A DNA stretch of 64,000 nucleotides from Thermoguttaceae bacterium (GTDB taxonomy: Bacteria > Planctomycetota > Planctomycetia > Pirellulales > Thermoguttaceae). Under the pieces are notes generated by a model, which was not told the DNA's origin, made no database searches, and saw nothing but the letters and a program-made list of their open reading frames with translations. The DNA lies in assembly GCA_017407125.1 (NCBI GenBank), contig JAFQXE010000044.1:31540-95539 (forward strand). Direction: 5' to 3'. Position 1 is the stretch's first letter. Each line of letters starts with the position of its first letter. Below, one piece after another: positions 8,399-16,759 of the stretch. The translations under genes were made by a program, and so were the position numbers.

Positions 8399-10090
8399 TT
8401 ATTTATTTTCCTCTGGAGGAGCGCCTGCGTCTGGCGCCGCGCCTTCTTCATCCGGATTTTCCCATTGAGTTGGGTCGTAAACGGGCTGATCAAAGTTAAT
8501 GGAATCGGCAGGATTCTCTTCGGCGTTTTCAGCTTCGCTATTATTCTTTTCGGCTTTGTCAGCGGAAGCGTCTTTTGCTTCGCTGGCAGGCGCAGACTTC
8601 GGAGCCGTTGTTTTTGTATCCGAAGAACCCGATGTGAATACGAGAACCAATGCAAGAATCAAAACCACAGCGCCAATCGCCGCCCCGATGATGATTTTAG
8701 TTTGCATGGGCATGTTTGCCAAGGGAGCGCCTCCAGATTTCTTTTTTCCCGTTCCCGCTTTTTTGCCAGCTTTGGAATGAGCGGATTTTTTATCGGAAGG
8801 CTTTACATGATTATCAGCAGAACTGTGAGGCGAATGAAGATTCGAACCGGATGTTGATATTCCCGTTCCAGACAGGAAGTCAAACGAATCCGACCTCTTT
8901 GAGTTTGTGTTTTTTGTATCGCCAGCCGCGCTAACGTTTGTAGACCAGGCGGCGCTGTTTTTTGCAGAATTTACTCCGCTGCGCTCCATTTCCGGAACAA
9001 CAGAAGAATTGTCCATGATATTTAGATCTGTCGATTCCGGGAACGACGCATCCAGAGCCGCCAGAACTTCGTCCATGGATTGATACCGATCTTCCGGCTT
9101 TTTCTCCTCCATTTTGAGGATGATATACGCCAGCTCTTTAGGCGTGTCAGGACGGAGTTCCCGCGGATCTCGCGGCGGTTTTTCCTGATGCGCCAGAATG
9201 CGCTCGATGAGCGTTGTTTCCGGATACGGCACCTGCCCGGTTAGCAGGAAGAACATGGTGCAGCCGAGAGAGTAGATGTCAACTCGCGGATCGGCTTCAA
9301 CTTCTCCAGACGCCATTTCCGGAGCCAGATAGTCTACCGTGCCGAGAATATGGGATTCGTCTTTTTTCGCCTGTGAATCAGAGGTTGGTTCCGGTTCTGA
9401 AACTTGCCCTTTCTTTTTCGGGTCGTTGAGCTTGGCGATGCCCATGTCCAGAATTTTAATTTGCCCATCTTGATTGAGCAGCAAATTGTCTGGCTTGATA
9501 TCGCAGTGAATCATGTTGCGCTGATGCGCATGCTGAAGGGCTTTGGCAGACTGCCTGAGATAAGAAATAACGTCGTTTATCGGCAGCGGACCTTCTTTTT
9601 GAACGCGCTTTTCCAGCGACTGCCCGTCGACGTATTCCATAACAATATAGTAACGGTCGCCCTCGGACTCGAAATTGTACGCTTGTACAATATTAATATG
9701 GTTTAACGTTGCAATGGCTCTGGCTTCCGCCTGAAATTGTTTTAGAGCGTCTGGATTGTTGCTGAATTCTTTAGAAATAACCTTCAACGCGACTTTTCTG
9801 TGCATGATGGTGTGTTCAGCCAAAAAGACGCGTCCCATACCGCCAACGCCCAGCAGATTAAGCAGTTTGTACTTGCCCAAAAAGAAGGCTGCTTTGCCGG
9901 AAAGCAATTGCATAACCTGCCACTTGGTAAGCAAATTTGTCTGAATCCAGTGTTTAGCCAGTTTTTCGGGAGTATTGTACAGTTCTGGAGAGTCAAGAGC
10001 TTCCTGCTTGACGGATTCAAATTCTTCCGACGAAAGCAGGGCGCTTTTTTCCAAAACTTTCAATAAAGCCGATGTGCTTTGAACTGCCAT
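8399..10090 (-). CDS. Transmembrane Ser/Thr protein kinase (non-RD type)
   Basis: Starting at MAVQS (10090) the protein has 563 residues; an upstream ATG at 10147 is less likely. Residues 1-70 are a helical N-terminal region, then a kinase domain: glycine loop GVGGMG (81-86), Lys103 in ALKV, catalytic loop HCDIKPDN (Asp197), metal motif DMG (215-217 instead of DFG), and APE (256-258). A cysteine before the catalytic aspartate makes it a non-RD kinase. After a Ser-rich linker and a basic juxtamembrane patch comes one membrane helix (KIIIGAAIGAVVLILALVL, about residue 468-486) and a short acidic outside tail. Planctomycetes encode many such kinases. The secreted protein gene at 10210-12129 lies directly upstream on the same strand and may be co-transcribed. 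Confidence 0.92.
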   Translation of the reverse strand: MAVQSTSALLKVLEKSALLSSEEFESVKQEALDSPELYNTPEKLAKHWIQTNLLTKWQVMQLLSGKAAFFLGKYKLLNLLGVGGMGRVFLAEHTIMHRKVALKVISKEFSNNPDALKQFQAEARAIATLNHINIVQAYNFESEGDRYYIVMEYVDGQSLEKRVQKEGPLPINDVISYLRQSAKALQHAHQRNMIHCDIKPDNLLLNQDGQIKILDMGIAKLNDPKKKGQVSEPEPTSDSQAKKDESHILGTVDYLAPEMASGEVEADPRVDIYSLGCTMFFLLTGQVPYPETTLIERILAHQEKPPRDPRELRPDTPKELAYIILKMEEKKPEDRYQSMDEVLAALDASFPESTDLNIMDNSSVVPEMERSGVNSAKNSAAWSTNVSAAGDTKNTNSKRSDSFDFLSGTGISTSGSNLHSPHSSADNHVKPSDKKSAHSKAGKKAGTGKKKSGGAPLANMPMQTKIIIGAAIGAVVLILALVLVFTSGSSDTKTTAPKSAPASEAKDASADKAEKNNSEAENAEENPADSINFDQPVYDPTQWENPDEEGAAPDAGAPPEENK

Positions 10091-10209
10091 ATTAAAATAA
10101 AAGGTTAATGGTTTTAGGGAATTTGTGAGCTTAAATGTACAACGCAAAATTGTAATTGTACATTAAACATTTTGTTGTAATTTCACCGTTCCCTCGCAAC
10201 AGGTAAAAT

Positions 10210-12129
10210 CTATTCCTGAAGCAGCCAGTTGATAGTCAGCCATCCGTTAGCCGCTTTAGCTGAAACAGGTCTGATTGTTCCAGTTAATTTAACCGCATCA
10301 GGATTGTTGTTATTTGACATTTCTTCCAGTTTTCTGGGTTTAATCTGGAAACTTTCAGGAAACGAATTTTTCAGTTCACCTTGGAGACGATTGCGAAGCG
10401 TCGTTTCCTGGGTGGTTAATTTCCGAGTCTCAGTTTCAAAATCTCGCGGAATCAGTTCCGGGTCTTTGATTCTAACGAACCAAAGGCCGTTTTTATCAAT
10501 TTTGTCAATTTTGTACGTCGTTGTCAGGTTCATGGGAATTTCCTGAGGCTCGGCGCTGTCTTTGGCCTGGAAGGCGTCAATTCGGATGTCGAATTGAATT
10601 GTGTTGTTGGTAAACTGAACGCTTACCGGATATTGATCATTAAAATAAAAACTGCCTTCAGTATTATCCTTTTTTTGTGCAGAGCTTTTTAACAGCTCGT
10701 TATAAGCTTCTTCTGGAAGCATGCTTTGGGCAATAATCATGAATACTCGATGATTTGCTTTCAAATCCGCCAGCATGGTTTTGCAGGATTCCATAATTGC
10801 CGACTGATGAATAGCAATAAAAAAGTCTGAATTGCCTGGCGCTTCCGGGACTCCATGAGGAATCAATGGAATTCCGCTTGAAACAAGCGCGCTGAACTTG
10901 AGCGCATGCTCTGTTGTACTGCAATCGAACGGGTCTGGATAAAGCCCTCTGGATCGATACAGTTCTGCTGTTTGATTGAACCGGGCGTTTGCTTTGGTAA
11001 TCCTATCGCCCAATTCTCTGTTCATGGAACTCTCAATGCGAGCGCGAGTTCTATAAGCCGCATCCGCGTCCGCCTGGGGTTTTAATTCGTATACTCTATT
11101 GGTTGCGGCGGACTGAACAAGCCCTCCCGCTGAATTGATGCCCGTGATGGTCGAATTAATCTGAACGTTGGCTCGCGCCGGAGGCGTTGTGAGGCGATTG
11201 CCGTCAAAATAAATGTTTTTAACGGCGCTGATTTTGTTGTTTATTGATGACGAAACGGTAACGTTTCGGGCCTGCGAAAACACGTTTCCGGTGATTGTCC
11301 CGTTGAGGACAACAGACAGGTTGATTTTGTCTGGATCCGGATTGAATTGTCCGCTGGTTTCTCCAACCGTGCGGACTCTTCCGGTTTGTGTTTGTCCGGA
11401 GACGTATTCTGATACCTGTTGAGTCTGGTCAATGGGTCGTTTCAAAAACTTCAAAACAAGTTTGTCTGAAATCTGAACGTGAAAATTGTATTTTCCTGTT
11501 AAACGCCTTACCGTCTGGCAGATTTCAGGCGCTTGACGATTCTCTTCCAGCCAGTTGATAATGATGTTAATTTCATTTGTGGCGTTGAACGTTGGTCGGT
11601 TTGATTTTTTCAGGACTTTAATCAAACGTTCGGTTGCCTCTTTTACTCCTTCAGAAGGGTCGTAGCTTTCTTCGATAGCGTTTCGCAGCAGGATGTAGTC
11701 ATTAAGTCCTTTTGCGACCTTACGAATTTCGGTAATTTCAAGCCCCCACTGGTGGGAGTGAAAACGACTCTGAATATTTTCTAACGTCTGAAGGTTTGGC
11801 GTCTGCTGATTGACAGCGGTCTGTAATTCGTTCAAAAGCAGGACTTGCTCCCATTTAGAGCCAATTGAACCATTGCTTCGCAGGTAGTTCCGAAGCTGAG
11901 CAACGTTCTGGCGTAATGTCGTCAGGGCCTGCGACAAAACTCGCTGACCGGTAATGCCAGTCAGGGGAACTGCCACAGGCGGATTTTTTTCAAGCCACGA
12001 GGCAAGTTCTGTCAACGATGTAATGTTATTGAGCTCCCCAAAGTTTGGTTCTTGACCAAAGCAGGGCAGGGTGCAAAGGATAAACAGCAGCGATATTACA
12101 GCTGTAAAATTTGTGTGGTTCAATTTCAT
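10210..12129 (-). CDS. Large secreted protein of unknown function
   Basis: The chosen start is the ATG at 12129 because it begins a signal peptide (MKLNHTNFTAVISLLFILC, then CFGQEP); an in-frame ATG at 12171 would add 14 residues before it. The mature chain is about 610 residues, largely helical at the N-terminus, with a later beta-rich segment rich in Asn/Thr/Val (about residues 225-345) that recalls a domain often seen in planctomycete secreted proteins. No catalytic motif is recognised. It sits 120 bases upstream of the kinase gene on the same strand, so the two may form a transcription unit. Function unknown. Confidence 0.75.
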   Translation of the reverse strand: MKLNHTNFTAVISLLFILCTLPCFGQEPNFGELNNITSLTELASWLEKNPPVAVPLTGITGQRVLSQALTTLRQNVAQLRNYLRSNGSIGSKWEQVLLLNELQTAVNQQTPNLQTLENIQSRFHSHQWGLEITEIRKVAKGLNDYILLRNAIEESYDPSEGVKEATERLIKVLKKSNRPTFNATNEINIIINWLEENRQAPEICQTVRRLTGKYNFHVQISDKLVLKFLKRPIDQTQQVSEYVSGQTQTGRVRTVGETSGQFNPDPDKINLSVVLNGTITGNVFSQARNVTVSSSINNKISAVKNIYFDGNRLTTPPARANVQINSTITGINSAGGLVQSAATNRVYELKPQADADAAYRTRARIESSMNRELGDRITKANARFNQTAELYRSRGLYPDPFDCSTTEHALKFSALVSSGIPLIPHGVPEAPGNSDFFIAIHQSAIMESCKTMLADLKANHRVFMIIAQSMLPEEAYNELLKSSAQKKDNTEGSFYFNDQYPVSVQFTNNTIQFDIRIDAFQAKDSAEPQEIPMNLTTTYKIDKIDKNGLWFVRIKDPELIPRDFETETRKLTTQETTLRNRLQGELKNSFPESFQIKPRKLEEMSNNNNPDAVKLTGTIRPVSAKAANGWLTINWLLQE

Positions 12130-12325
12130 GGCGTTTTTCGCAGCGAAATGCGTGTGGAGCTGCGATCTCAAAGGTGAATATCTTAAGTTGCGTTTGACGA
12201 ATACATATTGTTTGACGCTATGCGACCTTGGCTATTGGCTGAAAAAGCCTGCCTGTCAGCATAATCTATCATTCACAAATGTTCTTTCATATTATATCTG
12301 AACAATAATTTTATAATAGAGGAAG

Positions 12326-12350
12326 ATGACCTCAAAAGGTCATTTTTTTT
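12326..12350 (+). terminator. Intrinsic terminator with no upstream gene on its strand
   Basis: ATGACCT (12326-12332), a 4-base loop and AGGTCAT (12337-12343) are followed by eight Ts. It points rightward, but the gene to its left is on the minus strand, so it would end an unannotated rightward transcript or act as a barrier before ispD. Confidence 0.65.
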
Positions 12351-12431
12351 CAAAATTTTTAAGATTTTTTAGATTTCTATAGATAATTTGGGAACTTTGA
12401 CTTGAAAATGTAAAACAGATGGGGTAATATT

Positions 12432-12508
12432 AGGCAAGAGGCAATAGGCAGTAGGCATTAGTTTTTATAACCTTACTATTGCCTAATCCCTATTTCCTAA
12501 TCCCTACA
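12432..12508. repeat. Heptad inverted repeat abutting ispD start
   Basis: The left arm contains GGCAATAGGCAGTAGGCATT units; the right arm is the complementary CTATTGCCTAATCCCTATTTCC type. The repeat ends one base before the ispD ATG at 12509, so the ribosome-binding region is repeat sequence. An in-frame extension to an ATG at 12479 would be encoded purely by the repeat and is rejected as the start. Confidence 0.8.
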
Positions 12509-13255
12509 ATGACTACATTCGCCGTTATTTTACCCGCTGCTGGACAAAGCAGCCGTTTTTCCAGTCGAAAATCCGAATTGGCGGAGTTTGACAGCCCGCT
12601 TTTGAGAAAAAAACAGTTCGCCATGATGGGGTCAGCCGCTGTTTGGGTTCACGCAGCGCGAAAATTTCTGGATCGCAAAGACGTAATTCAGATTATTATC
12701 GCTATTGCTGACGAAGACAGAACGGAATTCGAGCGGAAATTCCGTTCGAATCTGGTTATTGACGGGATTGAAGTCGTCTCCGGCGGCGCGCAGCGGGCGG
12801 ATTCCATTCGAAACGCCATGGCGAAAGTCAAAAAGGAAGCGGATTTTGTTTGCGTTCACGACGCGGCGCGTCCATGCGTCTCCGCGGAACTGGTTGACAA
12901 AGTTTTTGCCAAGGCGGTTCAGACGGGAGCGGCTATGCTCGCCTGTCCTGTAACCGACACGCTCAAACGAGTGGATTCCAAAACTGGCGTTATTACGGAA
13001 ACCGTTTCCCGCTCTGGATTATGGGGAGCGCAAACGCCGCAGGTCTTTCGGCGCGATTGGCTCGAAGAAGCGTACAAACTGCCCGACGCCTCTTCCGCTA
13101 CTGACGACTGCATGCTCATCGAACGTCTGGGGCATAAAGTCAGCGTTGTCGAAAGTTCTCGGATAAATATCAAAATTACAACCCGGGAAGACTTGCAAAT
13201 CGCCGCCCAACTTTTGACGCTCAATAAGAAAAAATCTCCATTGGACTTTTTTTAA
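12509..13255 (+). CDS. ispD: IspD, 2-C-methyl-D-erythritol 4-phosphate cytidylyltransferase
   Basis: The 248-residue protein transfers CMP from CTP to methylerythritol phosphate in the MEP isoprenoid pathway. The N-terminal CTP loop reads ILPAAGQSSRF; further signature segments are GGAQRADSIRNA, VHDAARPCVS (Asp for metal binding) and the C-terminal RINIKITTREDL. There is an insert (SRKSELAEFDSPLLRKKQF) after the CTP loop that is longer than in the Escherichia coli enzyme. No other MEP gene is adjacent. The start at 12509 gives a standard N-terminus; a heptad repeat occupies the leader. A strong hairpin at 13294-13319 follows the gene. Confidence 0.93.
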   Translation: MTTFAVILPAAGQSSRFSSRKSELAEFDSPLLRKKQFAMMGSAAVWVHAARKFLDRKDVIQIIIAIADEDRTEFERKFRSNLVIDGIEVVSGGAQRADSIRNAMAKVKKEADFVCVHDAARPCVSAELVDKVFAKAVQTGAAMLACPVTDTLKRVDSKTGVITETVSRSGLWGAQTPQVFRRDWLEEAYKLPDASSATDDCMLIERLGHKVSVVESSRINIKITTREDLQIAAQLLTLNKKKSPLDFF

Positions 13256-13293
13256 TTGACAATTAGCAATTTGTAATTACGCGAGCGGAATTC

Positions 13294-13319
13294 AAACCGG
13301 GAAGGTCAATTCCCGGTTT
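13294..13319. terminator. Hairpin downstream of ispD
   Basis: AAACCGGGAA (13294-13303) pairs with TTCCCGGTTT (13310-13319), a perfect 10-bp stem with a 6-base loop. A T-run is lacking, so it may act as a weak terminator or a 3'-end stabiliser. The remaining 13320-13617 segment is AT-rich with nothing else recognised. Confidence 0.55.
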
Positions 13320-13617
13320 ATTGCTCATGGAGTTGCTCGCCCTCAGTCGCCTCTGTGCATATATCTTTATAGTCAAAAGACTTATTTCTCTAATTATATG
13401 CTGACGAAGCCTCTGCCTATCGCGTTTATGTCCAATTTACAGTTCCGAATTTTCTATTTTTCCCAATTATTCAAACCGGGGGGGTTGTAATTTTTTCAAA
13501 ATCTATTAGAATCTGGCAAAAATAATAAATGTGAGGACAAAGACGTTATATTAAACCTGCCTACCAGAATTACCTGCCTTTATTAAAATGAACAGATTCC
13601 TTTGTAAAACGTCAGCA

Positions 13618-13983
13618 ATGGCTAAATTGTACGTTATCCACGGAACCGCTACTACGGATTGCGTTTCCATTTCGTTGCCCTGTCTTATTGGTCGCTGTCG
13701 AGAAGCGGATTTATTTGTTGACAGTTTATTGGTTAGCCGCTGTCATTGTCGTCTGAATCTGGTAGACGGAAAAGTTTTTCTTACTGACTTGGGGTCTCGG
13801 AACGGAACGATGGTCAACGGTCAGTTCATACCGAAAAATGTTGCTGTAGAACTGAATAATCACGGAATTTTTTCTATTGGTCCGTTAACGTTCCAGCTCG
13901 AATTCCAGCCGACGGAAGTTATTCGTGGCGGTAAAAACGCCGTTAATCCAGTTGGAAATTTGCAATTAGCAATTGGCAATTGA
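13618..13983 (+). CDS. FHA-domain phosphothreonine-binding protein
   Basis: From the ATG at 13618 the protein is about 121 residues (an ATG at 13588 would add 10). It is essentially one forkhead-associated domain: the GRCREADL strand, the LVSRCHCRL segment (Ser and His of the phosphopeptide site) and DLGSRNGTMVNG. FHA domains bind phosphothreonine and often partner with Ser/Thr kinases; the kinase at 8399-10090 is a candidate partner but is not adjacent. The last eight residues (NLQLAIGN) and the stop are encoded by GCAATTN heptad repeats, so the C-terminus appears to have been replaced or extended by an intergenic repeat. Confidence 0.88.
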   Translation: MAKLYVIHGTATTDCVSISLPCLIGRCREADLFVDSLLVSRCHCRLNLVDGKVFLTDLGSRNGTMVNGQFIPKNVAVELNNHGIFSIGPLTFQLEFQPTEVIRGGKNAVNPVGNLQLAIGN

Positions 13984-14245
13984 GAGCTGTATCCGATTAA
14001 CGTTTGGCGTTTCCCGTAGCGTCTGATCGTTGACGCTGAAAACGATCTTGTTTTTCAGAAATAACATGAATAATTGATTAATATACTGTATAAAATTAAG
14101 AAAACTTAAAATTCCTCTAGCATAAAATTGTAAATTAAGGTATAATAGAGTATAGTTTTAAAATAGTCAGTTGAGAGTGGCAAGAAGTGAGAAACCCTCA
14201 TTTTAAGCTTCTAATATTCATTAACTTTATCAGTTATCAATTATC

Positions 14246-16456
14246 ATGAGTCAAACAGACCCTAGCAACAGTAAACAGCTTAAAAATAAACTTGATAGCC
14301 TTGGTTTGAACGCGGAATCGCTTTACGACAAGTGCAAAGCCATGGCGAACAACCTCTGGTGGTCGTGGCATCCGGAAATCATCAATGTCTTCCGCGACCT
14401 TGATCCGGATCTGTGGCGAAAACTGGATCACAATCCGATTGCGCTGCTTCGCACCTACGAAAACGATCAGGACAAATTCTACAATCGCGTTTTTGAGCTG
14501 ACCATGGAAGGGCGTATCAACTATGCTTTTCGCAGACTCAAGCAGTACATGACCGATCGTCCGATTTGGGCGAAGACGAACATTGGCGTTTTGGGCGCTC
14601 GTCCAGTAGCGTATTTCTCTCTTGAGTTTGGCATTCACGAATCCGTTCCGATTTACTCCGGCGGTTTGGGCGTTTTGGCTGGCGACCACGTCAAGTCCGC
14701 CAGCGGCATGGGCGTTCCACTGGTTGCTATTGGTCTGTTCTATGACGAAGGATACTTTAAGCAGCACCTGGATTCCAACGGGAATCAGCAGGAAGAATAT
14801 ATCAATACAAAGATTGAAGATCTTCCCATGCAGCAGGTTCTCGGTCAGGACAATAAACCGCTGCGAATTCGAATTGAAACTCGCGACGGCGCTATTTTCT
14901 CACGCGTTTGGAAGATTCAGGTTGGGCGCGTTGAACTTTATCTTCTCGATACAGACGTAGAAGAAAACGATCAGCACAACCGTAAACTCACTTCCCGACT
15001 CTATGGCGGCACAAACGAAGACCGCATTCGCCAGGAACTTATCGTTGGCGTTGGCGGCGTTCGCGCTCTGCGAGCGCTGGGAATCAATCCTGGCGTATAC
15101 CATCTTAACGAAGGACACTGCGCTTTCGCGACGCTGGAAGTCATGCGCGATTACATTCATGAAGACGGCATGACGTTCGACGAAGCCCAGCACACCGTTA
15201 ACCGTCAAACCTGCTTTACAACGCATACGCCTGTTCCCGCCGGGCACGACCGATTCAATCAGCAGCTGATGGAAAAGTATCTGGAACCGATGAGCAGCGC
15301 TTTGGGAATCAGCTTTGATCAGCTCATGGCGTTGGGACGCGTTCATCCGGAAGACCACAACGAAACGTTCTGCATGACCGTTTTGGGCATGAAAATGGCG
15401 CGGTACGTCAATGGCGTCAGCAATCTTCACGGCGTTGTTTCCCGACGCATGTGGAAAGACCTCTGGCCGGATCGCGACGAAAACAACGCTCCGATTGGTC
15501 ACATTACCAACGGCGTCCATTTGCCCAGCTGGCTGGCGGCTCCGCTTTGGAATCTGTATAACAGAACGTTCATTCCGGACTGGTACGATCAGATGTATCT
15601 GTACGAGGTTTGGAGCGACATCTACAAGGTTGAGCCGGGCGAGCTGTGGGAGACGCACCAGCTTCTCAAAAATCAGCTTATTGAATTCGTCCGCCGCCGC
15701 GTTACAAGACAGTGCGTTCGTCGAAACGAAAGCGAGTTCAGCGTCAGATCCGCTCAAAACGTTTTGGATCCCAACGCGTTGTTGATTGGCTTTGCCAGAC
15801 GCTTTGCAACGTACAAGCGCGCAACGCTGTTCATGGACGATCTCGACTGGATGAGACAAATTTGCTCTAATCCGGAAAGACCGGTTCAGTTTGTCTTTGC
15901 CGGCAAGGCGCACCCGGCTGACGAGCCTGGAAAAGCTCTGATTAAGAAAATTGCCGAGCTTCGCAAAGACCCGGTTTTGGGAAAGAACATCGTCTTCGTT
16001 GAAGATTACGATATCAACGTTGCCCGCCATCTGGTTCAGGGCGTTGACGTTTGGATGAACAACCCGCGTCGCCCCTTGGAGGCGTCGGGAACGTCTGGAC
16101 AGAAAGCCGTTCTCAACGGCGTTCTCAACTTCTCCGTTTTGGACGGTTGGTGGGCGGAAGCCTACAACGGCGTCAACGGATTTGCTATCGGAAACGGACG
16201 AGCGCACCGAACGGACGACAGCATTACAGACGCCCGCGACGCAGCGTCATTGCGCGATACGTTGGAAAACGAGATTATTCCTCTGTTCTACGATCGCGAC
16301 GAAGACGGCGTCCCGCTGGCGTGGGTGGAACGCATGAAGAACTCCATTGCCTCTTTGGCTTGGCGATTCACCGCGCACCGAATGGTTGTCGACTACGTTA
16401 AAAAATGCTATCTTCCCGCCGCCGGCAACGTTACCTGCGACATGAACAGACGGTAA
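14246..16456 (+). CDS. glgP: Alpha-glucan (glycogen/maltodextrin) phosphorylase
   Basis: The 736-residue protein belongs to the short bacterial alpha-glucan phosphorylase type with an N-terminal DUF3417-like segment (ANNLWWSWHPEIINVFRDL). It phosphorolyses alpha-1,4-glucans to glucose 1-phosphate. Recognisable parts are GGLGVLAGDHVKSASG, TTHTPVPAGHDRF, and the pyridoxal-phosphate site NPRRPLEASGTSGQKA, where the final lysine binds the cofactor. Cytosolic. It stands alone, without glgA/B/C nearby. An AT-rich leader with a TATAAT at about 14142 precedes it. Downstream lies a heptad inverted repeat. Confidence 0.94.
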   Translation: MSQTDPSNSKQLKNKLDSLGLNAESLYDKCKAMANNLWWSWHPEIINVFRDLDPDLWRKLDHNPIALLRTYENDQDKFYNRVFELTMEGRINYAFRRLKQYMTDRPIWAKTNIGVLGARPVAYFSLEFGIHESVPIYSGGLGVLAGDHVKSASGMGVPLVAIGLFYDEGYFKQHLDSNGNQQEEYINTKIEDLPMQQVLGQDNKPLRIRIETRDGAIFSRVWKIQVGRVELYLLDTDVEENDQHNRKLTSRLYGGTNEDRIRQELIVGVGGVRALRALGINPGVYHLNEGHCAFATLEVMRDYIHEDGMTFDEAQHTVNRQTCFTTHTPVPAGHDRFNQQLMEKYLEPMSSALGISFDQLMALGRVHPEDHNETFCMTVLGMKMARYVNGVSNLHGVVSRRMWKDLWPDRDENNAPIGHITNGVHLPSWLAAPLWNLYNRTFIPDWYDQMYLYEVWSDIYKVEPGELWETHQLLKNQLIEFVRRRVTRQCVRRNESEFSVRSAQNVLDPNALLIGFARRFATYKRATLFMDDLDWMRQICSNPERPVQFVFAGKAHPADEPGKALIKKIAELRKDPVLGKNIVFVEDYDINVARHLVQGVDVWMNNPRRPLEASGTSGQKAVLNGVLNFSVLDGWWAEAYNGVNGFAIGNGRAHRTDDSITDARDAASLRDTLENEIIPLFYDRDEDGVPLAWVERMKNSIASLAWRFTAHRMVVDYVKKCYLPAAGNVTCDMNRR

Positions 16457-16459
16457 CAG

Positions 16460-16620
16460 TCAGAAGTCAGGAGTGAGGAATTTGCAATTAGCAATTTGCA
16501 ATTAGCAATTTCGCAAAGCGCGATTCCCTGCTGGTTAAAGGGTAATATTGAATCCATCAATAATCAGAGAATTGCGCCTTGCGTCAACTCCTCACTCCTT
16601 ACTCCTAATTCCTAACTACT
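16460..16620. repeat. Heptad inverted repeat between glgP and ftsK
   Basis: The left side has GTCAGGAGTGAGGA and repeated GCAATTA/GCAATTT units (16478-16512); the right side has ACTCCTN units (CTCCTCACTCCTTACTCC) complementary to the first. 16621-16759 is AT-rich leader sequence with direct repeats of TATACT (16726 and 16734) close to the ftsK start. Confidence 0.75.
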
Positions 16621-16759
16621 CTCCCACTCTGTTTAAAATAGATAATCTGTACCGATTGTAACGGCGGTCTTTTGTTTTTTTCGGATTATTTCTAAAAATC
16701 GGTCTTTAATTTTTATTTCTTGACCTATACTCATATACTACATAGAGGAGTATAGTATC

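Noticed and set aside
14900..16207. Long antisense frame inside glgP (also inside ftsK, purH, queuosine and symporter genes)
   Set aside because: These mirror the codon bias of the true gene; they lack ribosome-binding sites and recognisable domains.
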